A stretch of DNA of 6,371 nt from assembly GCA_011773795.1 (NCBI GenBank), contig WVWW01000149.1, positions 15,268 through 21,638 of the forward strand. The letters run 5' to 3'. Of this stretch, positions 1-5,269 are shown piece after piece; positions within the stretch are counted from its first letter, which is position 1, and each line of letters opens with the position of its first letter. Under the pieces are notes generated by a model, which had not been told where the DNA came from, did no database searches, and worked only from the letters and a program-made list of their open reading frames with translations. A program made the position numbers and the translations under genes. Origin of the DNA: Acidobacteriota bacterium. GTDB lineage: Bacteria > Acidobacteriota > Polarisedimenticolia > Polarisedimenticolales > Polarisedimenticolaceae.

Positions 1-875
1 AATCCACCGAGAGCTCGCTCGAGCGCGCGCTCCAGGATCACGTCCGGAGCATCCGTCTCGAGCGCAGCGAGCTGGACATCGATCCGAAAAAGCTCGGCGA
101 GCTGACCGAGTGGGTCTCGCTGAACACGTTCCAGGTCACGAAGGGCGGAGAGACGAAGGAGAAGGACTTCGTCGACGCGTTCCTGCCGACGATGGTTTTC
201 GTGATGATGCTGTACTTCCTGATCTACTTCCACGGCTACGCCATGACCCGTGGAATCATCCAGGAGAAAACGAGCCGAGTGATGGAGGTGCTGCTGGGGT
301 CGGTCTCGCCGAACGAGCTGATGGCCGGCAAGATCCTCGGGATCGGTCTGGTCGGGCTGACGCAGGTCTCGATCTATATCGTCACGGGTTGGCTGGCGCG
401 CACCGCCGCGCTGTTCTGGCTGAACCTCGGCGACATGGAGCGGTTGGCCGACGTGATCGCGCCCGGCAAGCTCCTCGCCTTCGGCGTGTTCTACGTGTTC
501 GGTTATTTCATCTTCGTGTCGATCTTCGCCATCGTGGGCGCGGCGTGCAACAGCGATCAGGAGGCCCAGCAACTGCAGCTACCCATCGTCGGCTGCCTGA
601 TGCTGCCGATGATGACGACGATCTTCTTCGTCTCCAACCCCGACTCGATCGGTGCGGTCGTTCTGTCGCTGGTCCCGATCTTCACGCCGATGGTGATGTT
701 CATGCGGATCAGCGTGATCAGCCCGCCGGCATGGCAGATCGTTCTGTCGATTCTGTTGATGAGCGGGACGATCTACCTGTTCTTCCGGGCCGCCGCCAAG
801 GTATTCCGGATCGGTACCCTGATGTACGGCAAGCGCCCGACGGTGGGCGAGATCTGGCGCTGGGCCTGGAGCTAG
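1..875 (+). CDS. ABC-2 type transporter permease, NatB-like (C-terminal part, 5' end outside window)
   Basis: The frame is open from the left edge (first full codon at 3) to TAG at 873-875, giving 290 residues without the true N-terminus. The first ~60 are polar and charged, as expected for the extracytoplasmic loop between the first membrane helix and the helical bundle. From Met at 192 about six hydrophobic segments follow, at roughly residues 64-80, 109-131, 157-181, 191-211, 216-237 and 242-262. Between the first two lies the ABC-2 signature (GIIQEKTSRVMEVLLGSVSP, then ELMAGKILG), typical of NatB/YhaP-like permeases that sit in the inner membrane and pair with a separate ATPase. Substrates in this family include Na+, drugs and other small molecules; the sequence does not tell which. 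The ATPase gene is expected upstream, outside the window. The stop overlaps that of the convergent agmatinase-like gene. Family call is firm; substrate unknown. Confidence 0.9.
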   Translation, partial: STESSLERALQDHVRSIRLERSELDIDPKKLGELTEWVSLNTFQVTKGGETKEKDFVDAFLPTMVFVMMLYFLIYFHGYAMTRGIIQEKTSRVMEVLLGSVSPNELMAGKILGIGLVGLTQVSIYIVTGWLARTAALFWLNLGDMERLADVIAPGKLLAFGVFYVFGYFIFVSIFAIVGAACNSDQEAQQLQLPIVGCLMLPMMTTIFFVSNPDSIGAVVLSLVPIFTPMVMFMRISVISPPAWQIVLSILLMSGTIYLFFRAAAKVFRIGTLMYGKRPTVGEIWRWAWS

Positions 876-1744
876 CGTTTGCGCTGCAGAAGCCCGATCA
901 TCTTGTAGGCCAACCGGGCGGCGCTGAAATCGCAGTGGTGCAGCCCGGCGCTGGGCGCCAGCTCGACGATGTCGGCGGCGACGACGTTGGAACGCAGGAA
1001 GATCTCCTCGAGTAGCTCCAGCGTGGCGTACCACTCCCCGCCCCCTGGTTCCGGGGTCCCGGTCGCCGGCATGAACGAGGGGTCGAAATAGTCGACGTCG
1101 AACGTGATGTAGACGGGCTTGTCGTCGATCCCGACCAGCAACTCGGCCAGCTTCTTCTCGGTCATCTCCCACGCGTGGACGATCCTGTAGCCGGGAATAC
1201 CCGCCGCGATACGGTCGGCCTCCTCACGCGTGTAGCTTCGGATACCCACCGAACGCAGTTCCGCGACGTGGTCGAGGCAGCGCGCCATCGCGCAGGCGTG
1301 GCTCCACGGGTTCCCCTCGTAGGCCTCGCGCAGGTCGGCGTGGGCGTCGAGCTGGACCAGGATCAGGCCTTCGTGGCGCGCCGCCGCCGCACGCACGCCG
1401 CCGGGAGTGATCGAGTGCTCCCCGCCGAGCATCAGCACCCACTTGCCCGCGTCCATGTGGGCGCCGAAGCGGGACTCGATGCGATCCAACACCGCGGCGG
1501 CGCCCCCACCCACATCGAGGGGTCGATCGGTCCAGACGCCGATCTTGTAAGGCTCGGCGTCGAGTTGCTCGTCGTAGAACTCGAGGTGTGGAGAGGCGCG
1601 GAAGATGGCCTCCGGGCCACGCGCGGTTCCACCGACCCAACAGACCGTTTCTTCGTGAGGCACCGGGAGCACGGCCACCGACGCGGCGTCGAAGTCTCGC
1701 TCGGCCTCGGGATCGCCCAGGAAGCGTGAGATCGGCTCTCTCAT
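872..1744 (-). CDS. speB: Agmatinase / arginase-family ureohydrolase
   Basis: A 290-residue protein of usual family length. Ureohydrolases are cytosolic binuclear manganese enzymes that release urea from guanidino compounds; agmatinase converts agmatine to putrescine. All expected metal ligands are visible: His110 in GGEHSIT, Asp133/His135/Asp137 in DAHADLR, and Asp216/Asp218 in ITFDVDYFDP. The substrate-loop motif YEGNPWSHACAMAR (142-155) and ATGTPEPGGG (227-236) fit the agmatinase-like branch better than arginase. Relatives act on guanidinobutyrate, guanidine or other substrates, so agmatine is an inference, and no arginine decarboxylase is in view. ATG 1744 is chosen because it gives the complete N-terminus. 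No Shine-Dalgarno site precedes it; a TATCAT box lies 8 nt upstream, which could make the mRNA leaderless. The gene is monocistronic here and convergent with the permease gene. Confidence 0.9.
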   Translation of the reverse strand: MREPISRFLGDPEAERDFDAASVAVLPVPHEETVCWVGGTARGPEAIFRASPHLEFYDEQLDAEPYKIGVWTDRPLDVGGGAAAVLDRIESRFGAHMDAGKWVLMLGGEHSITPGGVRAAAARHEGLILVQLDAHADLREAYEGNPWSHACAMARCLDHVAELRSVGIRSYTREEADRIAAGIPGYRIVHAWEMTEKKLAELLVGIDDKPVYITFDVDYFDPSFMPATGTPEPGGGEWYATLELLEEIFLRSNVVAADIVELAPSAGLHHCDFSAARLAYKMIGLLQRKR

Positions 1745-1752
1745 CGTCAGGG

Positions 1753-1758
1753 ATGATA
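1753..1758 (-). promoter_or_regulatory. Candidate -10 box of the agmatinase-like gene
   Basis: Read on the minus strand this is TATCAT, five of six matches to TATAAT, followed by 8 nt and then the ATG at 1744. Transcription starting about 7 nt downstream would put the 5' end at or next to the start codon. No convincing -35 box is visible at 16-18 bp spacing, so this is a weak call. Confidence 0.35.
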
Positions 1759-1822
1759 ATTCAGGTGGAGGACCGAAGCCGCCTCCTCAAAAGACTCCGG
1801 CCTCCACCCGGCGGCAACACAA

Positions 1823-1859
1823 CCATCGCTCGCGAGGGTCCCGTTCTCGTTCGCGATGG
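1823..1859. repeat. Imperfect inverted repeat in the 261-bp gap
   Basis: CCATCGC (1823-1829) pairs with GCGATGG (1853-1859), and CGAG (1833-1836) pairs with CTCG (1846-1849). The two stems are separated by a 3x3 internal loop, and the apical loop has 9 nt. It lies about 80-115 bp upstream of the agmatinase-like start. It has no U-run on either side, so it is not a standard terminator. It may be a protein-binding site or leader structure, or chance in GC-rich DNA. The rest of 1745-1935 shows no credible gene. Confidence 0.35.
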
Positions 1860-1935
1860 GCGGGAACCGTCGGCTCCCTCCGCACCCGCCGGTATTGCAA
1901 GCGGCACGCCAGCACGCGACGCTCCACGATCCGAC

Positions 1936-1973
1936 AAAAAGCCGGACCCGCGGCCGGGTCCGGCTCCGTTTTT
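1936..1973 (-). terminator. Rho-independent terminator, probably bidirectional
   Basis: A perfect 11-bp GC-rich stem, AGCCGGACCCG (1940-1950) with CGGGTCCGGCT (1955-1965), closes a 4-nt loop. It is flanked by AAAAA (1936-1940, whose last A is also the first base of the stem) and TTTTT (1969-1973). On the minus strand the stem is followed directly by a U-run, so it terminates the DUF2085/membrane-protein operon that ends at 2006. On the plus strand a T-run also follows after CCG, so it could also stop rightward readthrough. Confidence 0.88.
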
Positions 1974-2000
1974 CGGACAGCCTTGTCCGCGGGCGGACAA
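1974..2000. repeat. Three alternating CGGACA/TGTCCG units at 10-bp spacing
   Basis: CGGACA at 1974, its reverse complement TGTCCG at 1984 and CGGACA again at 1994 begin exactly 10 bp apart. The middle unit can pair with either neighbour: with the left in a 6-bp hairpin (4-nt loop), or with the right in an 8-bp palindrome TTGTCCGC-GG-GCGGACAA (1983-2000). It lies between the stop of the hypothetical membrane protein and the terminator, so in the transcript it is a 3' UTR structure; as DNA it could be a protein-binding site. Confidence 0.5.
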
Positions 2001-2005
2001 CCGTT

Positions 2006-2551
2006 CTAGTCGGCGCTGCCGCCTTCGGGTGTGGGCGGCGCGGCCGGTGCGGGAGGCTGTTGCTTGAACACGGCGCCGCCGATCAGTCCGCCGACCGTGC
2101 AGAACACCGCGCCGAGGAGCAACGAAAAGCCGAACCCGATGATGAACAGCAGCCCGCCTCCGGACTCCGCAAGGAAACTGGAAACCTGGTCCAGCGAATC
2201 GAGCATCTCGGGCGGCATGCTTCCGCTCGACTCCATTTGCTCGCGGATCAGCTCGAACTGTTCCGCCGGCGAAACGTCGATGATCATCCGAGTGATGGCG
2301 CTCGCGAAGGCGCTTCCCACGGCGTAGAAACCGCCTGTGACGAGACCGACGGCGGCGCCGTTCCCGACGGCGAACGTGCCGCCCGCCGCAGCCACGTCGC
2401 GCGAATAGATGAACGAGGCCAGCAAGCCGCCCCCGATCAGCAGCGAGCAACACGCCAGGTTCAGGCAACCGACGATCGGGATCGCGGATAGGACGGCGGC
2501 CGACAGGCCCCCGATCACGGTCGCCTTGACCATCGAAGGGTTCTTATCCAT
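2006..2551 (-). CDS. Hypothetical glycine-rich integral membrane protein
   Basis: A 181-residue protein with no function I can assign. Hydrophobic segments lie at about residues 10-28, 30-50, 66-86 and 134-163, many with small-residue GG/GxxxG packing. A Cys cluster (Cys29, Cys34, Cys35) sits between the first two segments. A polar, amphipathic stretch (about 94-130, rich in Glu, Gln, Ser and Met) separates helices three and four. The tail from 164 is Pro/Ala-rich and probably disordered. I chose ATG 2551 because GGAGG (plus positions 2558-2562) sits 6 nt upstream. A longer start at 2635 would overlap the upstream gene by 92 bp and has no ribosome site. The start lies 8 bp inside the end of the DUF2085 gene, so the two are probably translationally coupled. 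The terminator at 1936-1973 ends the unit. Confidence 0.8.
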   Translation of the reverse strand: MDKNPSMVKATVIGGLSAAVLSAIPIVGCLNLACCSLLIGGGLLASFIYSRDVAAAGGTFAVGNGAAVGLVTGGFYAVGSAFASAITRMIIDVSPAEQFELIREQMESSGSMPPEMLDSLDQVSSFLAESGGGLLFIIGFGFSLLLGAVFCTVGGLIGGAVFKQQPPAPAAPPTPEGGSAD

Positions 2552-3020
2552 CTCCAACCTCCACGGAACGATCGAAGGACGCGTCGGCCGACGCCAGCAC
2601 GGCCACGCCGAGCGCGACAAACCACCCGGCGGCAAAGCCGGCGGGCCAGGCTACGAAGTGTCTGGGCACGAGTGAGAGCTGCGGCAGCCCGACCCACGGC
2701 AGCATCGCGTCGACGGCTGTCGGCAGGAGCGCCGCGAAGAACCAGGTCTTGTGGGGCCACCACAGGCGCCGGGGCATCAGCAGGGCCAGCAGGACGGCCA
2801 GGGTCGCGCCGAAGTACAGCCCCGAGCAGCGCGAGCAGACCGCCATCACCTCACCGAAGAGGTTCAGGCTGCGTTCCGCTTTCTGATGACAGATCGGGGC
2901 GTACAACAGCCGCACCTGCCAGGGTGGAGCCACCGGAAGAAATGCGAAGACCGTTGTCGCCGCCGCGGTTGCGAGCAGGGCCCATCGGGTGCGCGCACGG
3001 ATGACGACGGGGGAGGGCAT
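2544..3020 (-). CDS. DUF2085 family membrane protein
   Basis: A 158-residue integral membrane protein. The DUF2085 signature is clear: CHQKAERS at 44-51 and VCSRCSGLYFG at 61-71, i.e. Cys44-His45 and Cys62-x-x-Cys65. This arrangement could bind a metal or be redox-active next to the membrane, but the family's biochemical role is unknown to me. About four hydrophobic segments are seen at 13-30, 68-83, 92-112 and 122-143, with a short polar C-terminus. ATG 3020 is preceded in frame by a TAA after four codons (GAT CTC GCG CC-type context), so no longer form is possible. There is no Shine-Dalgarno site; TAAGAT lies 9 nt upstream. It is the first gene of a two-gene operon and is divergent from the topoisomerase gene, 49 bp apart. 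Confidence 0.85.
   Translation of the reverse strand: MPSPVVIRARTRWALLATAAATTVFAFLPVAPPWQVRLLYAPICHQKAERSLNLFGEVMAVCSRCSGLYFGATLAVLLALLMPRRLWWPHKTWFFAALLPTAVDAMLPWVGLPQLSLVPRHFVAWPAGFAAGWFVALGVAVLASADASFDRSVEVGDG
2558..2562 (-). promoter_or_regulatory. Shine-Dalgarno site deciding the start at 2551
   Basis: GGAGG on the minus strand, 6 nt before ATG 2551 and inside the 3' end of the DUF2085 coding sequence. It settles the start of the downstream membrane-protein gene against longer in-frame options. Confidence 0.8.
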
Positions 3021-3029
3021 GGCGCGAGC

Positions 3030-3035
3030 ATCTTA
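3030..3035 (-). promoter_or_regulatory. Weak candidate -10 box for the DUF2085 operon
   Basis: TAAGAT on the minus strand, four of six matches to TATAAT, 9 nt before ATG 3020. At 17-bp spacing only a poor -35 (TTCGCC) is present. It is suggested mainly because the 49-bp divergent gap must hold the operon's promoter if the promoter is not inside the neighbouring gene. Confidence 0.25.
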
Positions 3036-3062
3036 ACCGATCCCGTGGGGCAGGCGAACCCT

Positions 3063-3071
3063 TGGTACAAT
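3063..3071 (+). promoter_or_regulatory. Extended -10 promoter element of the topoisomerase VI B gene
   Basis: TGGTACAAT matches the extended -10 pattern TGn-TATAAT with one mismatch and stands out in GC-rich DNA. No good -35 is seen, and extended -10 promoters often do without one. Its last two bases are the first two of ATG 3070. The next in-frame ATG, at 3079, begins after exactly 7 nt, where transcription would be expected to start. This favours a leaderless mRNA beginning at ATG 3079. Confidence 0.5.
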
Positions 3072-4758
3072 GCCGCCGATGGCGAAGACTCGAGCGAAGA
3101 AGAAAACCGCGCGCAAGAAAAAGAAGTCGACTCGGGCCGCCAAGCCGGCCAGGAAGCCCGCGCCGAAGAAGAAACCCACCGGGAAACCCGCGCGGAAGAA
3201 ACGATCCACGCGCGAGGACGCGAAGACGATGGCCGCACGCCAGCGTGAGATCTCGGTCTCGGAGTTCTTCACGAAGAACCGGCACCTGCTCGGCTTCGAC
3301 AATCCACACAAGGCGCTGCTCACCACGGTCAAGGAGGCCGTCGACAACTCGCTCGACGCCTGCGAGGAGGCCGGGATCCTCCCCGATCTGATGGTCGAGA
3401 TCCACGAGGTCGGCGAGAACCGCTACCGCGTCGCCGTCCAGGACAACGGCCCGGGGATCGTGCGCGGCCAGATCCCCAAGATCTTCGGCAAGCTGCTCTA
3501 CGGCTCGAAGTTCCACCGGCTCAAGCAGCAGCGCGGCCAGCAGGGCATCGGCATCTCGGCCGCCGGGATGTACGGCCAGCTGACGACCGGCCGCCCGGTC
3601 CAGATCGTCAGCCGCACGTCCAAACGCAAGCCGGCGCACAAGTTCCGCATCGCCATCGACACGAAGAAGAACGCGCCGGTGATCCAGACCGACCGCGAGG
3701 TCGAGTGGGACGCCGCGCGCGGCACGCGCGTCGAGATCGAGCTGGAGGCCGTGTACAAGAAGGGCCGGCGATCCGTGGACGACTACATCGAACAGACGGC
3801 GCTGGCCAATCCGCACGTGGCCATCCACTACGCTCCACCGAAAGACGAGCCGGTCATCTACGAACGCGTCACCAAGGAACCGCCGGAGGAAGCGTCGGAG
3901 ATCCAACCTCACCCGCTCGGTGTCGAGCTGGGGATCCTGCTGCGTATGATGAAAGAGACCCGCTCGCGACACCTTCGCGGGATGCTCACCTCGGAGTTCT
4001 GCCGCGTCAGCGCGGCCGTGGCCAACAAGATCTGCGAGATCGCCGGAGTCTCACCGGAGTCGAAGCCGTCACGGCTCAGCGGCGGTCAGGTCGAATCGAT
4101 CTTCCAGGCCATCCCCAAGGTCAGGATCATGGCCCCGCCCACGTCGTGTCTGGCGCCGATCCGCGAAGACCTGTTGTTGAGCTGTCTCAAGAAACGAGTC
4201 GATGCCGACTTCGTGACCGCCGTCACCCGCTCGCCTACCGTCTATCGCGGCAATCCGTTCCAGATCGAGGTCGGGCTGGCTTACGGTGGCGGCCTCGGCG
4301 CGGAGGACACGGTCCACCTCTACCGCTACGCCAACCGCGTTCCGCTGCAGTACCAGCAGTCGGCCTGCGCGATCACCAAGGCCGTCGTCTCGACCGACTG
4401 GAAGAAGTACGGGCTGCAGCAGGCCCGCGGTGCACTCCCCGTCGGCCCGATGATCGTGCTCGTGCACATCGCATCGGTCTGGGTGCCCTTCACCTCGGAG
4501 TCGAAGGAGGCCGTCGCCTCCTACCCGGAGATCATCAAGGAGATCCGGCTCGCGCTCCAGGAGGCGGGCCGTCGCGTCGGGGTGTTCGTGCGCAAGCGGC
4601 GGCGGCAGGCGGACGAGTACAAGAAGCGAAGCTACATCGAGAAGTACATCCCGCACATCGGCGACGCGCTGCAGGAGATCCTGGGGCAAACCAACCGCAA
4701 GCGTGACAAGAACGTGAGCAACCTCAAGACGATCCTCGAGCGCAGCCGCAAGATGTGA
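3070..4758 (+). CDS. top6B: DNA topoisomerase VI subunit B (type IIB, ATPase subunit)
   Basis: The 562-residue product is the ATPase subunit of the A2B2 enzyme that passes one DNA duplex through another. GHKL ATPase boxes are intact: E89 and DNSLDA (92-97), DNGPGI (125-130) and the glycine loop GQQGIGISAAG (156-166). About 280-365 matches the helix-two-turn-helix region, and 390-500 the transducer domain; Lys479 in TSESKE is probably the lysine that contacts the ATP gamma-phosphate. Residues 1-48 form a basic tail (16 Lys, 7 Arg, no acidic residue) rich in Ala and Pro, resembling histone-H1-like tails and absent from typical archaeal proteins. Without the tail the length is close to the usual ~530. 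The start may be ATG 3070 (longest) or ATG 3079, which the extended -10 box favours; neither has a clear Shine-Dalgarno site. The adjacent downstream gene is not subunit A. Confidence 0.95.
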   Translation: MPPMAKTRAKKKTARKKKKSTRAAKPARKPAPKKKPTGKPARKKRSTREDAKTMAARQREISVSEFFTKNRHLLGFDNPHKALLTTVKEAVDNSLDACEEAGILPDLMVEIHEVGENRYRVAVQDNGPGIVRGQIPKIFGKLLYGSKFHRLKQQRGQQGIGISAAGMYGQLTTGRPVQIVSRTSKRKPAHKFRIAIDTKKNAPVIQTDREVEWDAARGTRVEIELEAVYKKGRRSVDDYIEQTALANPHVAIHYAPPKDEPVIYERVTKEPPEEASEIQPHPLGVELGILLRMMKETRSRHLRGMLTSEFCRVSAAVANKICEIAGVSPESKPSRLSGGQVESIFQAIPKVRIMAPPTSCLAPIREDLLLSCLKKRVDADFVTAVTRSPTVYRGNPFQIEVGLAYGGGLGAEDTVHLYRYANRVPLQYQQSACAITKAVVSTDWKKYGLQQARGALPVGPMIVLVHIASVWVPFTSESKEAVASYPEIIKEIRLALQEAGRRVGVFVRKRRRQADEYKKRSYIEKYIPHIGDALQEILGQTNRKRDKNVSNLKTILERSRKM

Positions 4759-4764
4759 CGCCCG

Positions 4765-5259
4765 ATGCCTATCTACGAGTTCTACTGCGCGGACTGCCAC
4801 ATGCTGTTCAACTTTCTCTCGCGGAAGGTCAATACGCGAAAGCGTCCCGCTTGCCCCCGTTGTGGCCGGTCGCGTCTCGAACGACGGGCGTCCACATTCG
4901 CGGTCACTAGCGGTCAAGCCGAGACGGATACCACGGAGGCGCCGTCGGGAATCGATGCCGCCCGGATGGAGCGCGCGATGGAGGGTCTCGCGCGGGAGGC
5001 CGAAGGCGTCCAGGAAGACGATCCCAAGGCGATGGCCGGCTTGATGCGACGCTTCTACGAGGCCAGCGGCGCCCCGATGGGTGAAGGGATGAACGAAGCG
5101 CTGGCCCGCTTCGAGGCAGGAGAGGACCCGGAGACGATCGAGGCCGACATGGGCGATGTCCTCGAAGCGGAGGATCCGTTCGGTGGGCAGGGCCCCGCGC
5201 TACGCCGGCTCCGTCGCTGTCCGCGCCCCGCGGTCGATCCCGAGCTCTACGAGCTGTAG
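4765..5259 (+). CDS. FmdB-type zinc-ribbon protein
   Basis: A 164-residue protein. The N-terminus MPIYEFYC is the hallmark of FmdB-like putative regulatory proteins, and Cys8/Cys11 with Cys30/Cys33 (CPRCG) form a probable zinc ribbon. Residues 64-130 are predicted helical and acidic, containing DPKAMAGLMRRF and FEAGEDPETIEADMG. The end, DPELYEL, is a pattern I recall from other bacterial proteins of this two-part architecture. Function is unproven; FmdB was named for a putative role in formamidase gene control, and few members have been tested. It starts 6 bp after the topoisomerase stop, with no Shine-Dalgarno site, so it is probably translated by coupling or reinitiation on the same mRNA. 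That linkage could mean shared regulation, but a physical or functional link to topoisomerase VI is only a guess. Its stop is 10 bp from that of the convergent DUF72 gene. Confidence 0.85.
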   Translation: MPIYEFYCADCHMLFNFLSRKVNTRKRPACPRCGRSRLERRASTFAVTSGQAETDTTEAPSGIDAARMERAMEGLAREAEGVQEDDPKAMAGLMRRFYEASGAPMGEGMNEALARFEAGEDPETIEADMGDVLEAEDPFGGQGPALRRLRRCPRPAVDPELYEL

Positions 5260-5269
5260 CGACGATCCG

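Noticed and set aside
1588..2067. A plus-strand frame crossing the 261-bp gap, with an internal ATG at 1753 that might start a small protein
   Set aside because: It would read through the 11-bp perfect terminator stem and into the antisense side of the membrane-protein gene. The product is Pro/Arg-rich low complexity and no promoter or ribosome site fits.
1761..2468. A 235-codon minus-strand frame in the gap and the hypothetical membrane-protein gene
   Set aside because: It is very Arg-rich and crosses the terminator. The overlapping frame with four membrane segments and a GGAGG site is far more convincing.
2552..2635. A longer N-terminus for the hypothetical membrane protein, starting at 2635
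   Set aside because: It would add 28 Arg/Pro/Trp-rich residues lying within the DUF2085 gene and has no ribosome site, whereas ATG 2551 has GGAGG at 6 nt.
2851..3972. A 373-codon minus-strand open frame antisense to the topoisomerase gene
   Set aside because: It is opposite a gene with unmistakable family motifs and is rich in Arg, Asp, Leu and Val in the way antisense frames of GC-rich genes are. It has no recognisable domain or ribosome site.
3705..4706. A 333-codon plus-strand frame inside the topoisomerase gene
   Set aside because: It is an out-of-frame reading of the topoisomerase coding sequence, rich in Arg, Gly and Pro, with no domain motifs.
3070..4758. Gyrase B, MutL or Hsp90 instead of topoisomerase VI B
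   Set aside because: These share the GHKL boxes. This protein, however, has the H2TH region and the TopVIB-specific transducer stretch around 415-480, and lacks the Toprim domain of gyrase B and the C-terminal domains of MutL and Hsp90.
5241..5260. Possible hairpin at the end of the zinc-ribbon gene as a terminator for the convergent pair
   Set aside because: Only about 4 bp can pair (CTAC with GTAG) and there is no T-run on either strand.
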